This document shows positions 1 to 13,500 of a stretch of 64,000 bases of DNA, one piece after another. The DNA comes from Liolophura sinensis (lineage: Eukaryota; Mollusca; Polyplacophora; Chitonida; Chitonidae), in the NCBI RefSeq assembly GCF_032854445.1, contig NC_088296.1, positions 1 through 64,000 on the forward strand, given 5' to 3'. Made by a program: the position numbers and the translations under genes. The notes beneath the pieces were generated by a model. It had not been told where the DNA came from. It did not search any database and worked only from the letters and a program-made list of their open reading frames with translations. Each line of letters opens with the position of its first letter. Positions within the stretch are counted from its first letter, which is position 1.

Positions 1-150
1 AACCATGTTGATCTTTTGTTTCTATTTTGACTCTACCCATTATCTTGAAAACCATCCAATACCTCCAAGTGTAAACATGTCATCGCCATGGTATTTCTGA
101 AATATTGCAGAAGTGCCGTTAAGTCATAATCACTCCCTCATTCATTTAGT
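1..150 (+). mobile_element. 3' end of a LINE (unit A copy)
   Basis: This matches 34242-34390, where more of the same element is visible as the 3' end of a Jockey-like LINE. The tail, around gccgttaagtcataatc and tcattcattt, resembles the ends of short SINE-like elements elsewhere in the window. The window starts inside the element, so the duplicated unit probably extends further left. Confidence 0.6.
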
Positions 151-329
151 GTGGTCTTTTTGTAATAATGGAAAACGCCCTGTTGTTGACACTATAAACC
201 CTCACAGTTAACATCATACCCCCGCGTAGCAAAAATCATAGTCTTACAAAGACAAAAAAAACCTCTTCAATAATCACCAGCCCCCCCACCTGGTGATCAG
301 CTAGCCTAACATTTGGATCAGGTGTAAGA

Positions 330-2010
330 GAGGAAACGTACCACAACAAAGAAGATGGGTACTTGTACCATGTAATGTGTGAACCAGGTGTCATCCAGAG
401 AGGAAACCCATCACACGTTGAAAGATACACGTTAGCACCCGGTATTACATGTAGAAAGAGAGGAAAACCAGCTCTCCTGAGAAGATACACATCATTTAAT
501 GTGTGAACCCGGTATTAGAGAGATGGGAAATCCATCTCTGCTGTGAAGATACACACCAGGTAATGTTTGAACCCGGTATTAGAGAGACAGGAAAACCAGC
601 CCTCCTGAAAAGTCACACATCAGGTAATATACAGACAAGGTATCAGACAGAGATGAAATCCACGACACCTGAGAAGATATACATCAGGTAATGTGTGGAC
701 CCGGTATTAGAGAGATAGGAAAACCATCTCACCTGAGAAGATACACATCAGGTAAAGTGTGAACCCGGTATTAGAAAGATGGGAAATCCATCTCTGCTGA
801 GAAGATACACATCTGGTAATGTGTGAACCCGGTATTAGAGAGAGAGGAAAACCAGCCCTCCTGGGAAGTCACACATCAGGTAATATACGGACAAGGTATC
901 AGACAGAGAAGAAATCCACGACACCTGAGAAGATATACATCAGGTAATGTGTACACCCGGTATTGGAGAGATGGGAAAACTATCTTTCCTGAGAAGATAC
1001 ACATCAGGTAATGAGTGAACCCGGTATTAGAGAGATGGGAAATCCATCTCTGCTGAGAAGATACACATCAGGTAATGTGTGAACTCGGTATTAGAGAGAG
1101 AGGAAAACCAGCCCTCCTGAAAAGTAAAACATCAGGTAATTTCTGGGCCCTATATTACAGGGAGAGGGAAACCATCTCTCCTGAGAAAATACACATCAGG
1201 TAATGTGTGGACCCGGTATTACAGAGAGAGGGGAAAACCAGCTCTTCAGAGAAAATACACATCAGTTAATGTGTGGGCCCGGTGATAGAAAGAGAGGAAA
1301 ACCAGCTCCCCTGAGAAGACAGACATGAGTTAATGTGTGCACCCGGTATTAGAGAGGAAAACCAGTTCTCCAGAGAAAATACACACCAGTTAATATGTTG
1401 ACCAGGTATTACAGAGAGAGGAAAACCAGCTCTCCAGAGAAGATACACATCAGTTAATGTGTGGACCCGGTGATAGAAAGAGAGGAAAACCAGCTCTCCA
1501 GAGAAGATACACATCCGTTAGTGTGTGGACCTGGTGAAAGAAAGAGAGGAAAACCAGCTCCCTTGAGAAGATACACATCAGTTAATGTGTGGACCCGGTG
1601 AAAGAAAGAGAGGAAAACCAGATCCCTCGAGAAGATACACATCAGTTAATGTGTGGACCCGGTGAAAGAAAGAGAGGAAAACCAGATCCCTCGAGAAGAT
1701 ACACATCAGTTAATGTGTGGACCCGGTGAAAGAAAGAGAGGAAAACCAGATCCCTCGAGAAGATACACATCAGTTAATGTGTGAACCCGGTATAAAAGAG
1801 GAAAACCAGCCCTCCTAAGAAAATACACATCATGTAATGTGTTGACCAGGTATTACAGAGAAAGGAAAACCAGCTTTCCAGAGAAGATACACATCAGTTA
1901 ATGTGTGGGCCCGGTGATAAAAAGAGAGGACAACCATCCCCCTAAGAAGATACCCATAAGTTAATGTCAGGGCTCGGTATTAGAAAGAGAGGAAACCCAG
2001 CAATACTGAT
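330..2010. repeat. Minisatellite, 64 bp units (unit A)
   Basis: About 26 tandem units of roughly 64 bp, each with a core like atacacatcaggtaatgtg followed by acccggtattagagag. Units between about 1590 and 1790 are almost identical, which suggests recent local expansion. It lies 5 kb beyond the 3' end of TRIM gene A. The matching array in unit B (34590-35830) is shorter. Open frames here follow from repeat structure and are not genes. Confidence 0.95.
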
Positions 2011-3984
2011 AACACATCTATGAGGTAACTTGAATATGCTGAGTATGAAACTGGTATACGTAAAAAACTTGTGTAACAATACTACATACGGTTCATGATT
2101 TTAAGTGTGTTTGATTACCTTTCACTGAGACTAACTCAACCAACCATTTAAACGAGAATTATATAATACATAACCATTCATTTTTATTTAGCGTATATCT
2201 CTGAAGTTGGAATACAAAGGACAGAAAGTGACAAAGTATCACATAATCATACATGCAGATAAATACAAATACAACCGACAAAAAAAGAACAGCAAACAGA
2301 TGAAATGGCGCATTGCGCTAATAGATGACCTCATAATCTTGACCACAGGTTGTCATAGCTACATCAGGGCCTACTAGTGATCACGCCGCTTCTTAAGGTA
2401 AATTAGGTACAATATAATTAAAGACGTACGGTATGGAGAGTAAAACCAGAACATTGACAACAGTGTGATAGCTGCCAAATAGTCACACGTAACCGGCGGA
2501 ATACGGTATCTTGTCGATTTACCTCAGTTTGGGTTTCATTCCAACTGTTCATGTAAATATATAAACCGTAGCGATGTACACTTCCCCTAGCATCATGGCT
2601 TAAGCAGAATTGAATTTTATAAAATGCAGTGATGTTAATTGCAATATATTAGAAGTCCCTGATGTAGAATTACCCAAAGCCAGACTTTCACATTTCCAAA
2701 GTTCAGCCATCAAAAATGATTTTCCAGCTGATTTTAGATGGACACATTGTTGTGGGTTTGAACATACATGTATGGGGACTTGGGATCAAAAACACCCTGA
2801 CAAACTCATACATTGCAACACATCAAGCGTTTGGATACATGAGCTGCACATCAAGTTGGTCTTTGAGGTTAACTTAAAATGGAACTATCTACCCATTCTG
2901 TAGAGCACACATAGGGATACGTGCCATTACTAGTTGGCTGTGAGTGTCTTACAGGCAAATAATGTCAGGGTGTATATTATACATGTCAATATACTTTAAG
3001 CACGTGGAGATCTACAGCTCTGGGTGGTGCTGCTTAAACACAAGAAGGAGATAGCTCGTGTTGTAGTTATTCATACATGTAAGCAATAAAAGAGAATCAA
3101 CGTTAATACATGTACAACACAATTGATCAGGTTTATCACTGAAAAATTCTGGACAGGCTTATTTACTTCAAATTTGAAAACAAAAACCAAAGAAAAGCAG
3201 TGGAACAACTTTACACCTATCAGTTTGCCGGACTAAGCACATCCATGTCAAACATAATCTATGTTCTGAACAAAATCCTTAAACAACTGACACACAGCAT
3301 ACATGTAATCAACGTATATACATGTATTAAGAAAAGTATATAATAAAGTTAAAACATATGATTTGCACTGGGCGAAATCATCACAATGTCATCATATGTA
3401 ATCACCAGACACGGTGTATTACTTACATGATATGGATCTACCTGGGCAGTGAATACAATGTGCAGTAATGCGTATTATCTTACATCACAGCAATTACATG
3501 GAAATCTCCTTCAAAGGAATTATTTATAATTGATAATATAAATACTTAGCATCCTTCCTCACATTGCTTACATACTAAAAAAAGAGTTTAGGTTTTAAAC
3601 ACATCTCTGTTAGAGTTTTGAAACAAGTATTGGTTTTTATTCATGAAAGAAACATGTTAAGCAACTAAGAGATGTGTTATTATGGTAAACACATCAGATA
3701 TTTACTTAATAATGAGGTGGATATATTCGGAAAACGAGATTTTTTTAAATATGTTTTTGTTTATATAAACACATGTTTATATTGTGTACTGACAGCTGAT
3801 AAACATCATAAAATGTTTAATATTGTGAACATGTGACATGTTTACAACACTCCAATGCAAAATACTGTTGATGTATTTACTCAAACTATGGCCAGGTACA
3901 TGTAGTGACAAATTGTTAGTAAAGGCAAAGTTTCAATAAACAAATTAAAAAAAAGCTAAACATACAGGAAACAATGATATCAAG

Positions 3985-4060
3985 ATTTGAGTTATTTAAC
4001 TGGTGTTTTAAGCCATACATACTTATACGACAGCTGCCAGCATCATGGTGGGAATAAACT
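3985..4060 (-). mobile_element. Relic of the mollusc-type tRNA-derived SINE (3' part)
   Basis: Contains the degraded SINE 3' block (ttatttaactggtgtttta, then tatacgacagctgccagca and a catggtggga-like end). The same relic sits at 37795-37873 in unit B, so this insertion predates the duplication. Confidence 0.6.
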
Positions 4061-4539
4061 TTTTAAAGTTTTCAAATTAGAGATCAGATTCAGATATTTT
4101 ACCTCAAACAAAATGATGACTACAAAATTACAGTTTTTTGGCCAAAAAAAAAAAAGGTTTACAAAATAAATATAAGACTTTGTCTCACCCAATACATACT
4201 TGCCATTCATTGTACAAATATTGTCCAACAAAAGAGCATGGATAAATGTAGCTTTTTCCTTGATTATTCAAAGATTACTGCCCATCAGAATGTCCTTTTC
4301 CAGGCTGTGGGAAAGGAACCCAAATGTACACTGACTGATACTTCTTGGGGCTGAATTTGTGAAGTGTGAGCACATACAAAAATCAGCTGAAAATTACTGA
4401 AACTGTAAACAAAATACTGCATGCACTTACAAATTTACAACTTTAATTTATCTATAATTCCTACAGCCATTAGCTTAGGGTTTTGAGATTGTTTTTCACC
4501 AAAATAAAAGTGAAAACAGTGTAATAAATGTTACACTCA

Positions 4540-4770
4540 GGTACATGTACATCCCTCTTGCCAATAGCATATACCTGAGCTATACCTCCACCTATACCTC
4601 AGACACACCTCAGCCATCATCTTTTTACCAACCATAGTACCTCAGGTTCACCTTCAATACACCTCACATACATGTTGCCTACAACCCCAAGTACATGTAT
4701 ACCTCAGACACACCATCAGATATGTCCTACCTCAAGGGTACACCTCAGATGTGCCTCAAGTATACACCCA
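4540..4770. repeat. Degenerate tatacctcag-type short repeat
   Basis: A run of irregular 9-12 bp units of the form tacctcagacacacctcag. It is duplicated at 38345-38580, and a third diverged version occurs at about 57060-57330 with matching left-hand flanking sequence. Confidence 0.7.
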
Positions 4771-6990
4771 GTACACCTTATGGGTTATACATACGCCATT
4801 CGGGCAATTGTGTCCAAGATATGCCTCCGAAATGAAATGTGAACAAGCGCTGATAAAACTGGATAAAACTGCCACAAAGACACACTTTAAATTTCTGCAC
4901 TGCATCCTGTTAAATTATATCAGAATCTGTTTTGGATAGAACTAAAAACCCTCTGCCCAGTGTTATTACCCACCCCATGAATGTTATCAAGGTAAGAAGA
5001 TGTCATGACTTCACTTCCAGCAACCACAGATCAAACACATGGCGTTAATGCCAGGTTGATTTTTGATATGTTGTAGAGAAAAGTGCAAACTGCATGCGCA
5101 GGTATGCCATGGTACCACATGGAAGTTTAGAAGGGGATATATATTTTTGAGGTTGAATTTGACAAATTTACTACATATAAATAGTGAAGGAAAATCAAAA
5201 AAAAAAAATCAAAAATCCCAATTTTGACTGATCACCTTTATTGTGATAAGGTCAAGTTGTGCGTGTCTTAACTGAACTACTTTTTGGTATTTACCATGGG
5301 TTATCCCCAACCATTACAACCCCAACCCTATCTACCCACCACCCCCATCCCCACACTGTTAATTATGCAAAATTTCACCCTTACACTTATCAGGCTTGTA
5401 CTTCCAAATTTTATTTACACAGGTGAGTGTAATATTGCATTTATTTGACCAGGACTGTATCAGGTCACAGGCATGTGTATATATTTAGAAGTAGCAGGTT
5501 ATTTTTATCACATATTCTGAAACACCTACATACATGTATGACACATAGTGTACAATGCACGATTATGTGTTTCAATTTTGTTATGTGCAAAGTGACTTTA
5601 CAACATTAAATATGCTAATGCTGTGTTTCAAATAGGTCTGAAAGTTGATCTGCTTCTCACGTTTGATGAAATTTGATTAAATGTGCTGTCTGGGAAACAA
5701 TAATAATAAAAAATTGTTTAGTTTTTGTAATTCATTTCTACAGGTACAAGTGGGGATAGGCTTAGTAATTCCTACATGACTTCTGCGCAGCTGAGTAGAG
5801 GTTGCAATATTATACAATCTAAGGACAACACTTGTTGCATTTTAATGTAATACAGGGTAAATGTTTATTTCTGCAAATTTCCTTTTTGACAGGAAAGAAA
5901 TAGAAACCCCATTCTCCACAAAACATCCTATCCCAAACTCTTACGTGTAGAGTATCAACCCAGGTGGGCTACTACAGACAGCCCTGAACTTTGACTTTTG
6001 CCATTGGACATGTAAGATTTTGGTTACAGTGCCAAATTCATATAAAGATATTATAAACAAAAAATTTTAAAACTTGTCCTTTTTATTGGTTAAATATGCG
6101 CAATTCAGGAAATTGGGTCCAAGACTTGTCTCCGAACTGAAGAAGGAGGACTGATTGGATAAAACTGACACAGAGGCATTTCAGTTATTCATACACTATC
6201 AATTTCTGCTGTGCTACTTTGCATCTAACATGTCAAAATAAAATACATCAGAGGTTTAATTGTTTTGGATAGAATTGAAAACTTCCCCCCTGCCACAGTT
6301 ATTACCCGCCTCACTGGAGGTTACCAAATGCAGGAAAATGTTATGACTTCACTTTCAACCACTACAGCTAAAAAAGTGGTAGCTGAGAATATTGTAGACA
6401 AAAGTACAAGTTGCATGTAGAGGTATGGCAAGGTACCATGCGAAAGTTAGGGTATATATATATATTTTTCACGTTGAAGATTTAATACATAATCATTAAG
6501 GAAAATCAATGCTCCGGTCTAAGCTAAAAGGGTAAGGCATATTTCTCTCATTTAGTTTATTTCTTAGGAATTAAAGTTACACAACACAACAAAAATTACT
6601 ACATGTATCATGTTGACAATATGTATTGTCATGTATAAAGTGTGAACTGTTTTGCTCAGTGACACTCCTGATTATGCTGATTTACAAGTCGCCACCACTA
6701 AAAAATGTAACTACCCAGTCATTATCCACATGTATTTTGTTTGGAAGAAAACTGACACTGATGTTCAGGACAAGTGAAACAGACTGTGTATAACTACACC
6801 AAGATGTAAGCTTGTGACAGATCACTGACCACTTTGCAGAACAAGCTATACATATTGAATTAGCCCCATTGCTCACATTAACTAAAACAGCAATGTTTCT
6901 GTTGTTGTTTTTTTAAAAAAACTAACAAAACAGTCTCCTTCAACACATGATAATATGATAGAAAAGATGTAATAAATAATTACCTGATGG

Positions 6991-7574
6991 TCAGGAAGTC
7001 CTTATCATATCACAGAGAACTGGAGGCAGAGTTGCAGAGTCACCCGTTATCAGACGAGCAGACACAGACACAGATTCAGACCAGACACCAAACTCAACCG
7101 ATGGCACGAGAGGCTCTGTGACGATAACATCACTGACAGTGTACATTACCTGGTTGTTGTCACAGTCCAGGACTGTCAGTGTGTGGTCATCACAGTCCAG
7201 GTACACACCCAGGTGATGAGGTCGTGTGTAACGTCTCCACTGTAGATAGCCAGGTTTGATCTCACCACGACCACTGTGACTATCACACCTGACCTCATCA
7301 CAACGGTACTCCATCTCAATGTACCAGGAGTTACGGCCACGGTCTGTCACCTCACTCACATCACAGCTCTCTTGTGTCACTCCTACATCACAGTAACAGT
7401 CATGTGAACAGGTGATGTTTATCTCCCAGTAGTACCTGCCCGTCTGGTAACGCCCGTCTGTCACAGCTCTCCTCCACCACAACACCCAGGACAAGTCCTC
7501 AGCCTCTACCACACAGCCGCTGTCAGTGATTCTCAGCTTCCTGTCGTCTGTCTCTGTGAATCTCAGTGTCGGCT
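6991..7574 (-). CDS. TRIM gene A exon 6: PRY/SPRY (B30.2) domain
   Basis: Last coding exon, preceded by a pyrimidine-rich acceptor ending tttttacag. It begins with two bases completing a lysine codon from exon 5. The domain runs from PTLRFTETDD (PRY start) through GRYYWEI and LGVYLDCDDHTLTVLD to a C-terminal DMIRTS. These are PRY/SPRY landmarks: the WEI strand, the LGVYLD strand and the EPLVP loop. Replacements relative to gene B cluster at residues 414-436, 485-515 and 551-569. Confidence 0.9.
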
Positions 7575-10500
7575 CTGTAAAAACAAAACAGAAGCAGCAT
7601 AAACAACAGCAAACCACAAACACACGCTGTAAGACTGAGGTGTAAATACCTGTACACCTACCGTGGTTTTACTTGCTCAACACAATCTCTTGAAATAAAA
7701 TGACATATATTTTTGACATTAATGTAATTTATATACAGATCCCTGTCATTTTCAGCCAGTTTAAAAGAGTTGAGCTTCGACAAGAACTATATCCATCACT
7801 AAATGACGGGTACGACATAGACATAGACTAAGTACTGGGTTAAAATACAGGCTTTTAGCGGTCTAATTTGTTTAAAACTTATCACTTACAACAAGAATAA
7901 TACCTTCCTCTATCCAGCCATTGGTTTTAGTTGGCAGTTATGGCACATTTGAACACTCAATTCACTATCAAGCTGCAGTAGGCCTGTTGTCATTCGTGGA
8001 GTACCGAAGCCGTCTGTGTAATAAGGAAGGTAACTCGCCACACATAACTTACCAAGTGACTTTCATTGTCACAATACCCCCAAAGACTATTTAATCCACC
8101 AGAAGTAGTCAGCTAAATTTTCTTCAATTTGCCATTTTTTTTAAAGATACCTAAATATTTAAATATTAACAACAAAGTTATATTGAGGGAGAAAGGATAT
8201 GTAAACCTCATACTCTTATACATGGAATCTATACCCTTTAACAACAATAATGAAACAGATATGAGGGCATTTTTTCTCTTTTTCCCCCCTTTGAAATAAG
8301 TGTTTGACTACATTTGAATCTAGGAAATAATGGCGAATTTTTACTTGAATACATGTGTCAGTAATAATTAGGGGGCCTCCGTGGTTGAGTTGGTTAGCGC
8401 GCTAGCGCAGCGTAATGAAACAGAAGGCTCTTACCATGCAATGCGGTCGCTGTGAGTTCAAGTCCAGCTCATGCTGGCCTCCTCTTCCGCCGTTCGTATA
8501 AAGGTCTTTCAGCAACCTGCAGTTGGTCGTGGGTTTCCACCGGGCTATGCCCAGTTTCCTCCAACCATAATGCTTGCCACCGTCGTCTAAGTGAAATATT
8601 CTTGAGTACGACGTAAAGCACAAAAAATTGGGTGCAACATGTTATCTGTCCTGCTCTAAGAGTGTACACCTGCTCTTGTACACATGGAGTAAACATCACC
8701 CAGACACCACAGAATACACAAACACCACTCCTGATCTAACATTACACGCGCTGATTTGCAAATACAAAGTAGACACCGATGGCTTCACTACCATCTGTTC
8801 TGATCTAATTTTGCAGCTGCTGATATATAATTCTGCTATGTACCTTCCTTTTTTTGTGACTTCTGGGCCAACTGTACGTTAATCTGAATCTCGTGTGCAC
8901 ATCCTTCTGTGTACCTCACATTAGTCTGTGTCGTCTGTGCCCACCCTACTGTATAGCCTACCTCACATATTAGCCTGTGTCTTCTGTGCACACCCTACTG
9001 TATACCTCACCTTAGTCTGTGTCTCCTGTGCACATCCTACTGTATAACTCAAATTAGCCTTTGTCTTCTGTGCACACTCTACCGTATACCTCACATTAGC
9101 CTGTGTCTTCTGTGCACACCCTACTGTATACCTCGTACTAGACTGTGTCTTCTGTGCACACCCTACTGTATAACTCACATTAGCCTGTGTCGTCTGTACA
9201 CACCTTACTGTATACTTCCTAGTAGCCTGTGTCTTCTGTGCACACCCTACTGTATACCTCACATTAGCCTGTGTCGTCTGTGCACATACTACTGTATAAC
9301 TCACATTAGCCTGGGTCCTCTGTGCACACCCTACTGTATAACTCAAATAAACCTTTGTCTTCTGTGCACAATCTACCGTATACCTCACATTAGCCTGTGT
9401 CTTCTGTGCACACCCTACTGTATACCTCGTATTAGCCTGTGTTTTCTGTGCACACCCTACTTTATAACTCACATTAGCCTGTGTCTTCTGTACACACCTT
9501 ACTATATACTTCCTAGTAGCCTGTGTCTTCTGTGCACACCCTACTGTATACCTCACATTAGCCTGTGTCTTCTGTGCACATACTAATGTATAACTCACAT
9601 TAGCCTGTGTCTTCTGTGTACACCCTACTGTATAACTCACATTAGCCTGTGTCTTCTGTGCACACCCTACTGTATACCTCGTATTAGCCTGTTTCTTCTG
9701 TGCACACCCTACTATATACCTCACCTTAGTCTGTGTCTTCTGTACACACCTTACTGTATACTTCCTAGTAGCCTGTGTCTTCTGTGCACACCCTACTGTA
9801 TAACTCACATTAGCCTGTGTCTTCTGTACACACCTTACTGTATATTTCCCAGTAGCCTGTGTCTTCTGTGCACACCCTACTGTATACCTCACATTAGCCT
9901 GTGTCGTCTGTGCACATCCTACTGTATAACTCACATTAGCCTGTGTCTTCTGTGCACACCCTACTGTATAACTCACATTAGCTTGTGTCTTCTGTGCACA
10001 CCCTATTGTATACCTCACATTAGCCTGTGTCGTCTGTGCACATACTACTGTATAACTCGCATTAGTCTGTGTCTTCTGTGCATATCCTACTGTATAACTC
10101 AAATTAGCCTTTGTCTTCTGTGCACACTCTACCGTATACCTCACATTAGCCTGTGTCTTCTTTGCACACCCTACTGTATACCTCGTATTAGCCTGTGTCT
10201 TCTGTGCACACCCTACTGTATAACTCACATTAGCCCGTGTCTTCTGTACACACCTTACTGTAAACTTCCTATTAGCCTGTGTCTTCTGTGCACACCCTAC
10301 TGTATACCTCACAGTAGCCTGTTTCGTCAGTGCACATACTACTGTATAACTCACATTAGCCTGTGTCTTCTGTGCACACCCTACTGTATAACTCACATTA
10401 GCCTGTGTCTTCTGTGCACACCCTATTGTATACCTCACATTAGCCTGTGTCGTCTGTGCACATACTACTGTATAACTCGCATTAGTCTGTGTCTTCTGTG

Positions 10501-13500
10501 CATATCCTACTGTATAACTCAAATTAGCCTTTGTCTTCTGTGCACACTCTACCGTATACCTCACATTAGCCTGTGTCTTCTTTGCACACCCTACTGTATA
10601 CCTCGTATTAGCCTGTGTCTTCTGTGCACACCCTACTGTATAACTCACATTAGCCCGTGTCTTCTGTACACACCTTACTGTATACTTCCTATTAGCCTGT
10701 GTCTTCTGTGCACACCCTACTGTATACCTCACAGTAGCCTGTTTCGTCTGTGCACATACTACTGTATAACTCACATTAGCCTGTGTCTTCTGTGCACACC
10801 CTACTGTATAACTCACATTAGCCTGTGTCTTCTGTGCACACCCTACTGTATACCTCACATTAGCCTGTGTCGTCTGTGCATATACTACTGTATAACTCGC
10901 ATTAGCCTGTGTCTTCTGTGCACACCCTACTGTATAACTCACCTTAACCTGTGTCTTTGCACACCCTACTGTATATCTCACATTAGCCTGTGTCTTCTGT
11001 GCACATCCTACTGTATAACTCACCTTAGCCTGTGTCTTCTGTGCACACCCTACTGTATACCTCACATTAGCCTATGTCTTCTGTGCACATCCTACTGTAT
11101 AACTCACATTAGCCTGTGTCTTATATGCACACCTTACTGTATACCTCACATTAGCCTGTGTCTTCTGTGTATATCCTAGTGTACACCTCGCATTACCCTG
11201 TGTCTTTTGTGCACACCCTACTGTATAACTCACATTAGCCTGTGTCTTCTGTGCACACCCTACTGTATAACTCACATTAGCCTATGTCTTCTGTGCACAC
11301 CCTACTGTATACCTCGTATTAGCCTGTGTCTTCTGTGCACAACCTACTGTATACCTCACCTTAGCCTGTGTCCTCTGTACACACCTTACTGTATACTTCC
11401 TAGTAGCCTGTGTCTTCTGTGCACACCCTACTGTATAATTCACATTAGCCTGTGTCTTCTGTACACACCTTACTGTATATTTCCTAGTAGCCTGTGTCTT
11501 CTGTGCACACCCTACTGTATACCTCACATTAGCCTGTGTCGTCTGTGCACATACTACTGTATAACTCACATTAGCCTGTGTCTTCTGTGCACACCCTACT
11601 GTATACATCACATTAACCTGTGTGTTCTGTGCACACCCTACTGTATACTTTACATTAGCCAGTGTCGTCTGTGCACATACTACTGTATAACTCGCATTAG
11701 CCTGTGTCTTCTGTGCACACCCTACTGTATAACTCACCTTAACCTGTGTCTTTGCACACCCTACTGTATATCTCACATTAGCCTGTGTCTTCTGTGCACA
11801 TCCTACTGTATAACTCACCTTAGCCTGTGTCTTCTGTGCACACCCTACTGTATACCTCACATTAGCCTATGTCTTCTGTGCACATCCTACTGTATAACTC
11901 ACATTAGCCTGTGTCTTATATGCACACCTTACTGTATACCTCACATTAGCCTGTGTCTTCTGTGTATATCCTAGTGTACACCTCGCATTACCCTGTGTCT
12001 TTTGTGCACACCCTACTGTATAACTCACATTAGCCTGTGTCTTCTGTGCACACCCTACTGTATAACTCACATTAGCCTATGTCTTCTGTGCACACCCTAC
12101 TGTATACCTCGTATTAGCCTGTGTCTTCTGTGCACAACCTACTGTATACCTCACCTTAGCCTGTGTCCTCTGTACACACCTTACTGTATACTTCCTAGTA
12201 GCCTGTGTCTTCTGTGCACACCCTACTGTATAATTCACATTAGCCTGTGTCTTCTGTACACACCTTACTGTATATTTCCTAGTAGCCTGTGTCTTCTGTG
12301 CACACCCTACTGTATACCTCACATTAGCCTGTGTCGTCTGTGCACATACTACTGTATAACTCACATTAACCTGTGTGTTCTGTGCACACCCTACTGTATA
12401 CTTTACATTAGCCAGTGTCGTCTGTGCACATACTACTGTATAACTCGCATTAGTCTGTGTCTTCTGTGCACATCCTACTGTATAACTCAAATTAGCCTTT
12501 GTCTTCTGTGCACACTCTACCGTATACCTCACATTAGCCTGTGTCTTCTGTGCACACCCTACTGTATACCTCGTATTAGCCTGTGTCTTCTGTGCACACC
12601 CTACTGTATAACTCACATTAGCCTGTGTCTTCTGTACACACCTTACTGTATACTTCCTAGTAGCCTGTGTCTTCTGTGCACACCCTACTGTATACCTCAC
12701 ATTAGCCTGTGTCGTCTGTGCACATACTACTGTATAACTCACATTAGCCTGTGTCTTCTGTGGACACCCTACTGTATAACTCACATTAGCCTGTGTCTTC
12801 TGTGCATACACTACTGTATAACTCACATTAGCCTGTGTCTTCTGTGCACATCCTGCTGTATACCTCACATTAGCCTGTCTCTTCTGTGCACACCCTACTG
12901 TATAACTCACCTTAACCTGTGTCTTCTGTGCACACCCTACTGTATATCTCAAATTAGCTTGTGTCTTCTGTGCACACCCTACTGTATACCTCACATTAGC
13001 CTGTGTCTTCTTTGCACATCCTGCTGTATACCTCACATTAGTCTGTGTCTTCTGTGCACACCCTACTGTATAACTCACCTTAACCTGTGTCTTTTGTGCA
13101 CACCTACTGTATATCTCACATTAGCCTGTGTCTTCTGTGCACATCCTACTGTATAACTCTTCTTAGCCTGTGTCTTCTGTGCACACCCTACTGTATACCT
13201 CACATTAGCCTTTGTCTTATATGCACACCTTACTGTATACCTCACATTAGCCTGTGTCTTCTGTGCATATCCTAGTGTACACCTCGCATTACCCTGTGTC
13301 TTCTGTGCACACCCTACTGTATAACTCACATTAGCCTGTGTCTTCTGCGCACATGCTTCTGTATATCTCAAATAAGCCTCTCTCCTCTGGGCTAACCATA
13401 CTGTATATCTGACAATAATTTGTATATTCCGGGCACACACTACTCTATACCACACATTAATTAGCATCCTTTCACCTACCCTATCTCTTGCCTAACATTA

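Larger units (their letters stand above)
2011..6990. other. Duplicated 3' flank of TRIM gene A, no gene recognised
   Basis: Noncoding-looking AT-rich DNA that aligns nearly end to end with 35830-40764, with about 4-5% substitutions and small indels. Short open frames here (for example 2610-2903) are not conserved in frame between the copies. The part next to 6991 should contain the 3' UTR of TRIM gene A, but no polyadenylation site could be fixed. Confidence 0.7.

Noticed and set aside
2610-2903. 97-codon open frame in the 3' flank of gene A
   Set aside because: The unit B copy (36400-36717) is open in a different frame with indels, so the frame is not conserved.
8402-8699. Two overlapping minus-strand open frames
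   Set aside because: Both lie in the SINE at 8370-8628.
9983-13156. Long plus-strand open frames (398, 255 and 384 codons) rich in Cys, Leu and Ile
   Set aside because: They are the reverse reading of the 42 bp minisatellite; the 14-residue periodicity is a direct result of the repeat and has no start or splice context.
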